A stretch of DNA of 64,000 nt, from positions 62,001 through 126,000 of the forward strand of contig BPKM01000003.1 of assembly GCA_026005135.1 (NCBI GenBank), read 5' to 3'. Shown here piece by piece: positions 45,113 to 54,080 of the stretch. The notes beneath the pieces are model-generated. The model was given only the letters and a program-made list of their open reading frames with translations. It ran no database searches and was not told the origin of the DNA. A program made the position numbers and the translations under genes. This stretch comes from Leptospiraceae bacterium (GTDB lineage: Bacteria > Spirochaetota > Leptospiria > Leptospirales > Leptonemataceae). Each line of letters starts with the position of its first letter. Within the stretch, counting starts at the first letter, position 1.

Positions 45113-45852
45113 ATCTTTGTAAATAGTTTTTTGATTTTTTCTTCGTTTTTTATACCTGGGGAGTCTTCTAAACCAGAGCTGATATCAACTCCCCTTGCTC
45201 CTGTTAGTTTTAAATATTCTTGAACATTATCAGGATTAATACCACCAGCAATTAAAAATGGTTTTCGTACTTTTCTTTTAAAATAATTCTCTGGAATTGT
45301 TTTTCCAGTACCACCTTTTAAATTCGGATCAAATCGATCTAATATCCAGAATAAAGAAGGATCAGTAGGAAAAAATAAATCTTCAGAAATGGGACCTTGA
45401 GGTCGAATTACAGGAATTACGGGAACAAAAATATGTTCTTGTTGTAAAACCGAACGTAGTCTCCAGATAAAACCACTACCTTCCAATACCTGAATAAAAT
45501 CTAATCCATAAGCTTTTTCATTTAAAATTTTAATTATATTTACGATTTCGTAAATAGGATTACCAGAAAAAACTCCAACATGAAAAATTTCTGGGTATTC
45601 TCTTTGAATGTTTTTTATGATTTTGGGGGCTTTTTCTATGGAAATACGTCTTGGACTAAAGGGACTAAAAATCCATCCCATCATATCTGGTTTATAAGAA
45701 GCAACCTTAAATGCTTCTGAAGTAATTTTATTACCACAAATTTTTACAATTGGTTTATTTTTATTTAGTAGTTTATGTAAATCAGAAATTTCCTTCCATA
45801 TAGGTTTATGAAATCGATTAATAAATCTTGATGAAATTGTAATTATTTCCAT
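45091..45852 (-). CDS. trpF: Phosphoribosylanthranilate isomerase
   Basis: TrpF converts phosphoribosylanthranilate to CdRP in tryptophan synthesis. The barrel starts at KPIVKICGNKITSEAF (catalytic Cys in KICG) after a 33-residue N-terminal extension that may be an over-long start. Further motifs are MGWIFSPFSPRRIS, VGVFSG, GGTGKT, FLIAGGINPDNVQEYL and GVDISSGLEDSPGIKNEEKI. The catalytic Asp is expected in the ILDRFDPNLKGGTGK segment. No other trp gene is nearby, so it is a lone biosynthetic gene. Confidence 0.92.
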   Translation of the reverse strand: MEIITISSRFINRFHKPIWKEISDLHKLLNKNKPIVKICGNKITSEAFKVASYKPDMMGWIFSPFSPRRISIEKAPKIIKNIQREYPEIFHVGVFSGNPIYEIVNIIKILNEKAYGLDFIQVLEGSGFIWRLRSVLQQEHIFVPVIPVIRPQGPISEDLFFPTDPSLFWILDRFDPNLKGGTGKTIPENYFKRKVRKPFLIAGGINPDNVQEYLKLTGARGVDISSGLEDSPGIKNEEKIKKLFTKIQEFSYS

Positions 45853-45970
45853 AGGATTCCTTTTTTCTATCTTTTAGAACATTATATTAGTAGGTGTATA
45901 GTAATCAAGAAAATTAAAATATACTTGATTTCTATTGTTTAAATTAGAATATTGAAAGTAATTGTATTAT

Positions 45971-46585
45971 ATGGATAATGAAATAGAATTGATTGAATGG
46001 GAAATAGAAGAATTAATAAATAAATATTTAAGTCCAGAGAATGAAAAATATTGGGATAGCCATCTTTTAAAATTAAAAAATAAAAAAAATATATATATAT
46101 TACGACCTAAATATTTTATGAATAAATCTCCTTTTTTATTTACTAATGAACAATTTGCCCATTATTATTCTTTATTAGATTTGCCAGATATTTCTTTTAT
46201 AGAAAAAATTATTTTTTTACCTAAATTTATAGAAATTGATCATTATTTTTTAACAAATCTCTATATTATAGAAAATCATACTTTAATTTTTTATTTATCT
46301 CCATTACGATTATATTTTTCTTCTCTACCAGTAAGTGAAATTTACAAAGAAATCCAATTTGCAAAAGAAATTGCAAAAGAAAGGATTGTTCTGGAAGAAA
46401 AGTTTTTTACAAAATTTCAAAATTTATTTTATATGTTAGAGTTAATTAATCAAAAAAATTTACAACAAAATACAAAATTTTATAAATTTATAGAAGATAA
46501 AGAAAATGTATCTTATTTGGAATTAGAAGAGATGCGAAAAATAAATGATTTTTTTCTTTTACGGCATCCTTTAAGTAAAATTTAG
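45971..46585 (+). CDS. Conserved hypothetical protein
   Basis: The 204-residue cytoplasmic protein (ATG 45971 chosen; TTG 45962 in frame) begins with an acidic helix (MDNEIELIEWEIEELINKYL) and has an alpha/beta centre rich in Phe, Tyr and Leu (NKSPFLFTNEQFAHYYSLLDLPD, FLTNLYIIENHTLIFYLSPLRLYFS) and a helical C-terminus. I recognise no domain and no catalytic motif. It ends 9 bp before pgeF and probably shares a transcript with it and with the sspB-like gene. Confidence 0.55.
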   Translation: MDNEIELIEWEIEELINKYLSPENEKYWDSHLLKLKNKKNIYILRPKYFMNKSPFLFTNEQFAHYYSLLDLPDISFIEKIIFLPKFIEIDHYFLTNLYIIENHTLIFYLSPLRLYFSSLPVSEIYKEIQFAKEIAKERIVLEEKFFTKFQNLFYMLELINQKNLQQNTKFYKFIEDKENVSYLELEEMRKINDFFLLRHPLSKI

Positions 46586-46594
46586 ACCATTAAG

Positions 46595-47395
46595 ATGACA
46601 CCAGAATTAAAATATGTAAATAATGATATAGAAGCTTGTATTTTTGGAAAATCCTTAGAGCGATATATTACAGAAAAAGATTCAGAAAAACAAATTATTC
46701 AGCAAAAAGAATTTTTATCCGAATATTTTAAAATACCAAAAGAAAGAATTTTTTTTCTTGAACAGGTACATGGTTTTGATTGTATACAAATTACAGAATA
46801 TGATATTTTATTAAATAAAAAAACATTCTATCATAAGGCAGATGGATTAATTACAAATTTACGTAATGTCATATTATGTATAAGAACAGCAGATTGCTTA
46901 CCATTATTTATGCATACAGATCCACATAAAGAAAATAAAATTATAGGTATTTTACATTCAGGATGGAGAGGTATCTATCGTGGGATTATAACTCATGGAA
47001 TTCAGATTATACAACATCATCTTGAAAAAATAAAATTTCATTATAAAGTCGAAAAAAAAGATCCAGATTATGAACAAAAAGTAGGGTATCCTATCACAAT
47101 TTTTCCGGGTGTATATATTCCTGGTAATTTATACGAAGTAGATTATGATGTTGCACAATTATTTCCCGTAGTACAAGCAAAAAAGGATATATATAATCAT
47201 TCTAATGGTAAATATTTATTAGATTTATGGAAAAATATAGAATTTATTTTACAGTCCATGAAGGATAAAGCTAAATTTCATATTGAAGATCCTTTTCATT
47301 ATTTAAATGGTGATCAAAATGAAATTTTTTCTCGTTTTTATTCTCATCGTAGAGGAGATAAATTTAGAAATTTAAATATAATTTATATAAAATGA
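46595..47395 (+). CDS. pgeF: PgeF/YfiH-family purine nucleoside phosphorylase-like enzyme (laccase-domain)
   Basis: The 266-residue protein carries the three zinc-ligand motifs of the family: LEQVHGFDC (His), RTADCLPLF (Cys) and LHSGWRGIYRGI (His). Family members (YfiH, LACC1) act as adenosine or inosine phosphorylases or deaminases, and E. coli PgeF also removes misincorporated amino acids from peptidoglycan precursors. The C-terminal FSRFYSHRRGDK region is also typical. It lies between two hypothetical genes on one strand. Confidence 0.88.
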   Translation: MTPELKYVNNDIEACIFGKSLERYITEKDSEKQIIQQKEFLSEYFKIPKERIFFLEQVHGFDCIQITEYDILLNKKTFYHKADGLITNLRNVILCIRTADCLPLFMHTDPHKENKIIGILHSGWRGIYRGIITHGIQIIQHHLEKIKFHYKVEKKDPDYEQKVGYPITIFPGVYIPGNLYEVDYDVAQLFPVVQAKKDIYNHSNGKYLLDLWKNIEFILQSMKDKAKFHIEDPFHYLNGDQNEIFSRFYSHRRGDKFRNLNIIYIK

Positions 47396-47401
47396 GGAAA
47401 T

Positions 47402-47887
47402 ATGAATCAGAATTTTACTTATGAGGATTTAAAATATAATAGAAGCGTAAAAAAAGCGTTTTTTGAAGTATTATTGGAACAAACAGAAACATTTTATATA
47501 CATTGTTTAAATCATACAAAATTGCTTATTGGAACAAGAGGATTGTTGGATAGAGAAAAAAAAGATGGTATTATTTTGGTTTTTGGACCTTATAGTTATA
47601 GAAAGTTAGATTGGAATGAGGAAGGCATTTTTTGCGAAATGAATTTTGGTAAATGGGAAAGTGTCTATATTCCTTATGAATGTATATTTCGTGTCTTTGA
47701 TAAGGCTGGACATTTTATGATGCAATTTATCACTATGGAATTATTAGAAGAAGAAAAAAAAGAAGAAAAGGCAAATCAAGAAGAATTATCATTTGATATA
47801 CCAGATAAAGAAAAAAAACGAAAAGACGCAGAAAATAATGTTATAAAAATTGATTTTAGTAAAAAACAGAAAAAAAAGAAAGAATAA
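47402..47887 (+). CDS. SspB-like ClpXP adaptor candidate
   Basis: The 161-residue protein has a folded N-terminal part: KKAFFEVLLEQTETFYIHCLNHTKLLIGTRGLLD, EEGIFCEMNFGKWESVYIPYECIFRVFDKAGHFMMQF. This has the shape of the SspB adaptor fold, where a strand of the form ISFNARFGG..I.IP...I.AIY.. pairs with hydrophobic residues. It then has a long acidic and basic disordered tail ending NVIKIDFSKKQKKKKE, similar to the ClpX-docking tails of SspB proteins. An SspB role (delivering ssrA-tagged proteins to ClpXP) is plausible but unproven. Confidence 0.5.
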   Translation: MNQNFTYEDLKYNRSVKKAFFEVLLEQTETFYIHCLNHTKLLIGTRGLLDREKKDGIILVFGPYSYRKLDWNEEGIFCEMNFGKWESVYIPYECIFRVFDKAGHFMMQFITMELLEEEKKEEKANQEELSFDIPDKEKKRKDAENNVIKIDFSKKQKKKKE

Positions 47888-47977
47888 TACAATGATTTTG
47901 TATTATTTATATTCATAAAAAATTTATTTTATTTTATATGGTTGACATAATAAACCTATTTGGTGCAATGCATAATC

Positions 47978-48481
47978 ATGCGTATTATAAAACGATATAG
48001 TAACAGAAGATTATATGATGCAAAAAGTAGTCAGGTAATTCATTTAGAAGATATTGCAGAATATATAAAACAAGGTGAAGAAATTAAAGTTATAGATAAT
48101 GCTACTGGTGAAGATATTACCTCTAAGGTATTAGCACAAACATTTTTAAAATTAGTAACAAGAAATAAAAGTGAAGATTTTAAAGTTTTTTTATTTTCAT
48201 CTTTAATTCGGGAGATAAAAGAGAATTTATCGAATTTTTTAGTTCGATTAATACAGGGGGGAATAGGTACAGAATTATTAAGTCCAGAGCGATTAACAAA
48301 AATTGTAGAAGAATTTATTGGAAAAGGAGATTTAGAAATTCACGAAAAAGAAAAATATTTAAAAGAAATTATTATCAAAATGAACTTACAACAAGAGAAA
48401 ATTTTAGAATTATTATCAAAAAAATTACTCAATGAAAATAAAGAAATAATCTGGGATATAGAAATAGACTTCACTTTCTAA
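47978..48481 (+). CDS. PHA synthesis regulator PhaR-type DNA-binding protein
   Basis: ATG 47978 is chosen over upstream TTG 47960. Residues 1-62 (MRIIKRYSNRRLYDAKSSQVIHLEDIAEYI, VIDNATGEDITSKVLAQTFL) match the polyhydroxyalkanoate accumulation regulator N-terminal DNA-binding domain. The rest (LSNFLVRLIQGGIGTELLSPERLTKIVEEF, then KMNLQQEKILELLSKKL) is helical and not recognised. In other bacteria PhaR represses phasin and PHA genes. No PHA synthase lies in this window, so the role here is uncertain. Confidence 0.78.
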   Translation: MRIIKRYSNRRLYDAKSSQVIHLEDIAEYIKQGEEIKVIDNATGEDITSKVLAQTFLKLVTRNKSEDFKVFLFSSLIREIKENLSNFLVRLIQGGIGTELLSPERLTKIVEEFIGKGDLEIHEKEKYLKEIIIKMNLQQEKILELLSKKLLNENKEIIWDIEIDFTF

Positions 48482-48626
48482 TATAAAAAACACAGAACAA
48501 GACGAATAAATAAACTAAATTGCTATCCACATAAAATGACAAAAAGAGAGACTCATAAATAAAAAATTATTTACAAAAATTAATATTGGTATTATAATAT
48601 TCGATAATAGAAATAAGGGGAACTAT

Positions 48627-49745
48627 ATGAAAAGATTTATAATTATTTTAAGTATATTTTTAATGTTGCCTTCTTTTTTATTTTCTGGTGCAGAAGATAC
48701 AACAAAGCAATTTTATGAGAAGTTATATAAAGAATTAGAAAGAGATTTAGAAAATGGTACAGCATTAGAGAAAATTAATGCCATTCATTATATGGCTTCT
48801 TTAAGAAAATATCGATTTGTAAGACCCTTATCAAGAGAATTATTACGTGGCTTAGATGATCCTCTCTATAGAAAAATGGCTGCCTTTGATCCTTATGTAA
48901 AATCTGCTATAGCACATGCTCTTGGAGAAATTGGAAGAAAAGAAGCTCTAGAATCATTAACCAAGGCTTTAGAAATTGTAGGTAAAATCATAGAAGAAGA
49001 ACGAACAAAAATCGAGCAACAAAAAGCAAAAGCGCAACAAACAAAATCCCCAGAATTATTTTTCGAGAGAAATGAAATTGGACCAGCACTACTTTCTGAT
49101 GAATATACTTATCCTACTTCTGCGGATACCGCCTGGTCCATTGCTGATGATTTTAAAAAATTTATAGCTATTGATCCTAAAGATGAATGGATGCAAGTAA
49201 GAATGAAAGGCTATAATTACGTTAATGTCGCTTTTTTTATTATCCAAGCTATTGGAAATATTAGAGCTCAAGAAGGTGTTGATGCAATAATTCCTTATTT
49301 AAGTCATCCTTATAAAGATCTAAGATTATCTACTGCTTTAGCTTTGGCAAAAATTGGATCATTAAAAGCATTGGAAGCATTAGAAAAACGTTATCAAGAA
49401 GAGAAAGATGATCAGGTAAAAGCCAGGATTGCTTTTGCGATTTTATTTAATGATAATACAAGAGGGCAATATTATAGGGCATTATTACAATATTTAAGAC
49501 ATCCAGATCATAGGGTTAGATATGATGTAGCTTCTGCATTTAGAGAATTAGCTTTTGGAGAGGCATATTACGATTTATCTGATGCTTTTTTGATTGAAGA
49601 TAATCCACAGGTAAAAAAAGTGCTCCAGCAGGCAATTTACAATGCGTACATGGATAATATGTTTCCACCAAATCCTTTACTTGATACGGGACCACAAAGA
49701 ATCTGGATACACGGAGATCCGTACGCTCCAAAAGAAAAAAAATAA
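48627..49745 (+). CDS. Exported HEAT-repeat protein
   Basis: The 372-residue protein begins with a signal peptide (IIILSIFLMLPSFLFSGAE). It then carries HEAT-type helical pairs, for example KINAIHYMASLRKYRFVRPL, KSAIAHALGEIGRKEALESLTKAL, DLRLSTALALAKIGSLKALEALEKRYQ and HRVRYDVASAFRELAFGEAYYDL. Similar HEAT-repeat exported proteins are typical of Leptospira-type spirochaetes. The C-terminus (WIHGDPYAPKEKK) ends in an A8 tract at 49735-49742. A ribosome-binding site AGGGGA precedes ATG 48627. Function unknown; protein-protein scaffolding is likely. Confidence 0.8.
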   Translation: MKRFIIILSIFLMLPSFLFSGAEDTTKQFYEKLYKELERDLENGTALEKINAIHYMASLRKYRFVRPLSRELLRGLDDPLYRKMAAFDPYVKSAIAHALGEIGRKEALESLTKALEIVGKIIEEERTKIEQQKAKAQQTKSPELFFERNEIGPALLSDEYTYPTSADTAWSIADDFKKFIAIDPKDEWMQVRMKGYNYVNVAFFIIQAIGNIRAQEGVDAIIPYLSHPYKDLRLSTALALAKIGSLKALEALEKRYQEEKDDQVKARIAFAILFNDNTRGQYYRALLQYLRHPDHRVRYDVASAFRELAFGEAYYDLSDAFLIEDNPQVKKVLQQAIYNAYMDNMFPPNPLLDTGPQRIWIHGDPYAPKEKK

Positions 49746-50424
49746 TTCTAAAAAACTTTTATTTTTTATTCTACTGGGAAGTTTTACTTCCCTTTTATAT
49801 CCAGAGAATTATAAAATCAATGATAATCCATTAGTAAAAAATTTTAAATCCTATGATTTATATGTTTCTAAAAGAGTGGCGATTTTAAGAACTAATCCAA
49901 CCAGTTATTCGTTTGAAATTGCCTTATTAAAAAAAGGAGAAAAAGTTAAAGTGCTTTTTCATCCAGAACAAAAAACAAAAATTGGAGATACAGAAGATTA
50001 TTGGTATTATGTGCAATCCTCAAAAGGATATATTGGCTGGATTTATGGTTCTTTTTTAAGTAAGCAGTCGATTAGTACAGAAAAAGAAACTCTCGATAAA
50101 AATATTGTTAAAGAAAATATTAAAGGTATTTGGTGGGAAGTAAATGATAGAGGAGATACTGGATATAGAAGTATTGAATTTTCTTTTGATAGTGATAATT
50201 CCTTTAATGGAACATTTATTTATAAGTTTCAAAATTCTTATAAAATAGAAGGAGAATTTAATATAAACGAAGATGGTAGTATTGAATTAAATAAAGAGTT
50301 GTCTATTGGAAAAATATTATTATTACATAAAACAACAGAAGGATATCGTTTATTTGCTCAAAATAACGAAAAAACATATTATTTTAAAAAATCTTATTCT
50401 AATATAACAGAAGAACAAAAATAA
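49642..50424 (+). CDS. SH3-type envelope protein, start unclear
   Basis: The frame opens at ATG 49642 inside the HEAT gene, but the signal-peptide-like part is SKKLLFFILLGSFTSLLYPENY (49749 onward), so true translation probably starts near 49730 without a good ATG. Residues after 80 show an SH3-like bacterial domain (KRVAILRTNPTSYSFEIALLKKGEKVKVLFHPEQ, WYYVQSSKGYIGWIYGSFLSK), then a second beta-rich part (KGIWWEVNDRGDTGYRSIEFSF). SH3b domains bind peptidoglycan or proteins. The A8 tract at the junction with the HEAT stop codon (49735-49742) makes frame slippage or coupling possible. Confidence 0.65.
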   Translation: MRTWIICFHQILYLIRDHKESGYTEIRTLQKKKNNSKKLLFFILLGSFTSLLYPENYKINDNPLVKNFKSYDLYVSKRVAILRTNPTSYSFEIALLKKGEKVKVLFHPEQKTKIGDTEDYWYYVQSSKGYIGWIYGSFLSKQSISTEKETLDKNIVKENIKGIWWEVNDRGDTGYRSIEFSFDSDNSFNGTFIYKFQNSYKIEGEFNINEDGSIELNKELSIGKILLLHKTTEGYRLFAQNNEKTYYFKKSYSNITEEQK

Positions 50425-50427
50425 AAA

Positions 50428-51267
50428 ATGATAGATAAAAATCTTAAAAAAAAATTTGATTTATTTAAAGATACAAACCAAAAAGAACATTATATATTCA
50501 ATCAAAATCAAATTCGTATTAATCGATATTTAGCATTATGTGGGGTGGGTTCTCGAAGAGAAGTAGAAAAATTTATTTTAGAAGGTAAGGTATTGGTAAA
50601 TGGTATTCCAGTAAAAGATTTAACTTATAAAGTAAAAAAAGATGATCTTGTTATATTTAATGGTAAACGAATTACCCCTATAAAAAAACATATCTATATA
50701 GCGTTAAATAAGCCAGTTGGTTATGTAGTCTCTAAAAAGCAATTTAGAAATGAGCGTTCTATATATAGTTTAATACCAAAGGAATTAAGAAGAAAATATA
50801 ATTTAGGATATGCAGGAAGATTAGATAAAATGTCTCGAGGATTGGTAATATTATCTTCTGATGGTTTATTTTTACATCATCTTACACATCCCAAATATAA
50901 AGTATTAAAAAAATACTATGTTCAATTAGATTCGCCTTTAACAGGATATGATTTAAATTTATTAACAGGAAGAGGTATATTAGATGATGGAGAACGATTA
51001 AAAGCTTTATCTATAACAGTTAAAGATGCGACAAAAAATATTTACCAGGTTGTATTGGGAGAAGGGAAAAAAAGACATATAAGAAGAATGTTTCAGGCAT
51101 TATTGTATGATGTAATTGATCTATATAGGGTTGCTATAGGTAAATTAGATTTAGAAAAATTTCCTATACCAGAGGGAAGTTTTTTAGAGTTTGATCCTTC
51201 GTTAATTTGGGAAGATTCACCAGAACATCAATATTTAATTGAATTATATAAAAAATTAAAAAAATAA
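50428..51267 (+). CDS. RsuA/RluB-family pseudouridine synthase with S4 domain
   Basis: The 279-residue enzyme has an N-terminal S4 RNA-binding domain (IRINRYLALCGVGSRREVEKFILEGKVLVNG, VKKDDLVIFNGKRI) and the RsuA/RluB/RluE/RluF catalytic domain: YIALNKPVGYVVS, YAGRLDKMSRGLVILSSDG (catalytic Asp in GRLD), KKYYVQLD and GKKRHIRRMFQAL. The target is probably 23S or 16S rRNA; the short form suits RluB/RsuA but the exact site cannot be read. It begins 3 bp after the SH3 gene and ends 2 bp before the MBOAT gene, so the run is one operon. Confidence 0.87.
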   Translation: MIDKNLKKKFDLFKDTNQKEHYIFNQNQIRINRYLALCGVGSRREVEKFILEGKVLVNGIPVKDLTYKVKKDDLVIFNGKRITPIKKHIYIALNKPVGYVVSKKQFRNERSIYSLIPKELRRKYNLGYAGRLDKMSRGLVILSSDGLFLHHLTHPKYKVLKKYYVQLDSPLTGYDLNLLTGRGILDDGERLKALSITVKDATKNIYQVVLGEGKKRHIRRMFQALLYDVIDLYRVAIGKLDLEKFPIPEGSFLEFDPSLIWEDSPEHQYLIELYKKLKK

Positions 51268-51269
51268 TT

Positions 51270-52694
51270 ATGCTATTTGTAACAGAAGAATATTTAATAT
51301 TTTTTATAGTTGTTTTTTTGTTATTCTGGACTGTTTTACCGAAATATCGCTTTTTTATTTTATTACTAAGTAGTATATATTTTTATGGAACCTGGAGTAT
51401 CCCTTTTATTTTTCATTTGATTTTAATAGTTTCTATCAATTACTATGGAATGGAATTATGGAGAATTTATAAAAAGAAATTTATATTTATCTCAGTTTTA
51501 ATTATAGATATTTTAAATATAGCAATTTTTAAATATTATTATTTATTTTTTGATGCTATTGGAACTTTATTACAAATAAAATCTTGGCAAATGCCCTATT
51601 TAAAAGAACAGTTAAGTTTAGAAGGATTAAAAATCTTTTTACCCTTAGGTATTAGTTTTTATACATTTCAAATTATGTCTTATTCTTATGATATTTATTC
51701 TGGTAAATATGATAAAAAACATTCTTTTAAAGAAGTATTATTATATATTTTATTTTTTCCACAATTAATTGCTGGTCCAATTATGCGTTCTGAGGAACTT
51801 CTACCTCAGATAAAACATATAAATTCAATTCCTGTTCCTAAAAAAGAAGATTTATATTATGGTTTCTGGTTAATTATGATTGGAGTTTTTAAAAAATTAA
51901 TTATTGCAGATACATTAAGTTCTATTGTAAGTCCTCTTTTTTATAATAATTTAAATCAACTCACTTCTATTGAAATCTGGATTTATGTTTTTACCTGTTT
52001 AATGATGTTATATTGTGATTTTTCTGCATATACAGATATTGCAAGAGGTTGTGGAAAATTTTTGGGTTTCGAAATCCCTATCAATTTTAAAGCACCATTT
52101 TTTATGCATTCGATGTCAGATTTCTGGAGAAGATGGCATTTAACATTTTCAATGTGGATTCGTGATTATATTTATATACCCTTAGGAGGAAGTCGGGTAC
52201 CAGAAATTCGAAATTATATGAATTTAATTATTACGTTTTTTCTTGGAGGATTATGGCATGGTGCAAGTTATAATTTTATTATCTGGGGTATATTGGTAGG
52301 AATAATCTTATCAATTGAAGCATTTCTATTTCGTAGAGGAATTAAGGAATGGCCAGAAGATATAATAGGTAAAATAGTTAGAATTATAATAAGTTGGTAT
52401 TTTATGTTAACTTCTGCTTTATTCTTTTTTGTAAGAGATTACGAAAGAGCAAAAGCATTATTAAAAAAAATGGTATTTTTTGATTTTAAATTAGATGTAC
52501 CAGAAAATTTTACAATAATTTTTTATTCTTTTATTGGTGTTATGATTTTTAATTATATAGAAGAATATCCGAATAGATTGGAAAAATTCAAAAAATATCA
52601 GTTTCCTGTACAAATTGTATTTTTTATCCTATTATTATTAATGTTAATTGAATATTCTGCACCAGGAAAAGACTTTTTTTATTTTCAATTTTAG
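51270..52694 (+). CDS. AlgI-type MBOAT acyltransferase
   Basis: The 474-residue membrane protein has about ten hydrophobic helices. MBOAT features are FPQLIAGPIMRSEELLPQI, WLIMIGVFKKLIIAD, MMLYCDFSAYTDIARGCGKFLGFEIPINFKAPFF, SDFWRRWHLTFSMWIRDYIYIPLGGSR (active-region Arg/His) and FLGGLWHGASYNFIIWG (catalytic His). AlgI-like enzymes pass acyl groups across the membrane for O-acetylation of polysaccharide. The next gene encodes an SGNH-like DUF1574 protein 8 bp on, the usual partner. The substrate polymer is not known. Confidence 0.9.
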   Translation: MLFVTEEYLIFFIVVFLLFWTVLPKYRFFILLLSSIYFYGTWSIPFIFHLILIVSINYYGMELWRIYKKKFIFISVLIIDILNIAIFKYYYLFFDAIGTLLQIKSWQMPYLKEQLSLEGLKIFLPLGISFYTFQIMSYSYDIYSGKYDKKHSFKEVLLYILFFPQLIAGPIMRSEELLPQIKHINSIPVPKKEDLYYGFWLIMIGVFKKLIIADTLSSIVSPLFYNNLNQLTSIEIWIYVFTCLMMLYCDFSAYTDIARGCGKFLGFEIPINFKAPFFMHSMSDFWRRWHLTFSMWIRDYIYIPLGGSRVPEIRNYMNLIITFFLGGLWHGASYNFIIWGILVGIILSIEAFLFRRGIKEWPEDIIGKIVRIIISWYFMLTSALFFFVRDYERAKALLKKMVFFDFKLDVPENFTIIFYSFIGVMIFNYIEEYPNRLEKFKKYQFPVQIVFFILLLLMLIEYSAPGKDFFYFQF

Positions 52695-52702
52695 GAGAGT
52701 AT

Positions 52703-53845
52703 ATGTTCTTAATAAAAAAACCCCATCTATTATTTTTTCCTTTGTTGATAGCAGGTATTTTCTTAATCGATAAAATTTTTTTATTAGAAAATGTTAGAGA
52801 TCATTTTATTCAACCAGGTGGAATGTTATATTATCGCCAGAGAAAAGAACAATTAGGTATATTAAAAAAATATATACTACACAATGATAATAAAAAAAAC
52901 ACATTAATTATTGTTTTGGGAGATTCTCGAAGTCTTGGTTTAGGGCAGGAAATTGCTAATTACATTAAAAAAAATGAGCTTGATATATGGAATTTTGCAG
53001 GTCCACAAGCAGTACCAGCTTATTATTTTTATATTGCAAAAAAAATTTTTAAATTTACAAAACCAGATTATTTTTATATAGGTATTTCTCCTGATGCCTT
53101 TAATAGAAATGCTGGAATATTTGCAAGTCCAGTACTAAACTATGGTGTAGATAAAGAATTTATAGAAACATATAGAACCTTAATACCAGATAGAGATTAT
53201 ACTGTTTATAAAAAAACAAGACTATATGCATTAGCAGGTTTACAATTTTCTTTTCGTACTTTAATAAAAAGAATCAAAGGATCTCTTTTTCAGACAGATA
53301 TAGAAGAAATTTTAAAGAAATTTAATATAAACTATAATAAACTTACCTTAGAAGAAAAAAAAATATTACAAACGCTATATTCCTTTCGAGAAGAAAATCT
53401 GAGTTTTTATAATTATTATAAATCACCACAGCGTTTATTATTAAATATGACGAAAGGAGCTCAATATGCCTGGTTTGGTAAAATGAATGATAATGAATTA
53501 AAAAAAGAAACAGAAAAACTAAAAAATTTGTATTTAAATCAATTTATTATTTCTCAGGAACAATTGATTTTTTTAGAATTTTTATTAAGAGAAATTCAAA
53601 AGAATCAAAGTAAAGCAATTTTATTTTTTCCAAGAGTAAATCCTTATTTAAGAGAGATGTATAAAGAGGTGCCAGAAATTCAATTTATTAAAAGAGAAAT
53701 AACTAATAAGGCAAATCAATATAATTTTCCTATAATTGATTTTAATGATGATAAAATTATAAATTGCAATGATTATTACGATGCAAGCCATTTATCTGTT
53801 TCGTGTTTTCCCGATGTTTTAAGGGTATTATTAAAATATCATTAA
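52703..53845 (+). CDS. DUF1574-like SGNH-fold protein, partner of the MBOAT
   Basis: The 380-residue protein has one N-terminal membrane segment (LLFFPLLIAGIFLIDKIFLL) and an extracytoplasmic domain. Its SGNH-like motifs are VLGDSRSLGLG (nucleophile Ser), a helix-rich middle, and the C-terminal YDASHLSVSCFPDVL, where Asp and His could complete the triad, as in AlgX/AlgJ and DltD. This pattern matches the Leptospira DUF1574 family. Together with the adjacent MBOAT it should O-acylate a surface glycan. The 3' 176 bp of the gene are duplicated at 55142-55315. The stop TAA (53843-53845) is shared in the ancestral arrangement with the convergent cyclase stop. Confidence 0.82.
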   Translation: MFLIKKPHLLFFPLLIAGIFLIDKIFLLENVRDHFIQPGGMLYYRQRKEQLGILKKYILHNDNKKNTLIIVLGDSRSLGLGQEIANYIKKNELDIWNFAGPQAVPAYYFYIAKKIFKFTKPDYFYIGISPDAFNRNAGIFASPVLNYGVDKEFIETYRTLIPDRDYTVYKKTRLYALAGLQFSFRTLIKRIKGSLFQTDIEEILKKFNINYNKLTLEEKKILQTLYSFREENLSFYNYYKSPQRLLLNMTKGAQYAWFGKMNDNELKKETEKLKNLYLNQFIISQEQLIFLEFLLREIQKNQSKAILFFPRVNPYLREMYKEVPEIQFIKREITNKANQYNFPIIDFNDDKIINCNDYYDASHLSVSCFPDVLRVLLKYH

Positions 53846-53876
53846 AGAATTGGCTGGGTAGGGTTAAATTTTAATT
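53670..53876 (+). repeat. Segment A: 207-bp direct-repeat copy (3' end of DUF1574-like gene)
   Basis: Nearly identical to 55142-55347 (segment A'), in the same orientation, with a single-base length difference in the run before the stop codon and scattered substitutions. It includes the DUF1574 gene 3' end, its stop codon and the start of the sequence that, in the other copy, is the 3' end of the cyclase gene. Confidence 0.92.
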
Positions 53877-53912
53877 TTTGTAATAATTTATAATAATTTA
53901 TATTAAACTGAA

Positions 53913-53940
53913 AATACAGGGGAAAATAATCCCCTGTATT
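53913..53940. terminator. Strong hairpin with AATACAGGGG / CCCCTGTATT arms
   Basis: A perfect 10-bp stem (53913-53922 with 53931-53940) and 8-base loop. Downstream T-content is modest on both strands, so it may be a bidirectional terminator for the DUF1574 gene or a stem-loop carried by the rearranged segment. Confidence 0.6.
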
Positions 53941-53969
53941 ATTTGTTAAAAAACACAATTATTTTAACC

Positions 53970-54080
53970 TTACAATAGCAAAGTCTTTATTACTGCTTTA
54001 CAGTTTAGTAGTTCAAAGAAGTTTTTGGTTACGATTTTAAAGAATTCATCGTATTTTAGAGTAAATTTATGTTCTGGCAT
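53970..54080 (-). pseudogene. Truncated 5' fragment of PD-(D/E)XK nuclease gene
   Basis: On the minus strand a 36-codon frame reads MPEHKFTLKYDEFFKIVTKN and on to LLNC, almost identical to the start of the nuclease pseudogene (MPKHKFTLKYDEFFKI), then diverges and stops. With flanking bases the shared block is 54001-54112, matching 54999-55110 (112 bp each). Confidence 0.8.
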
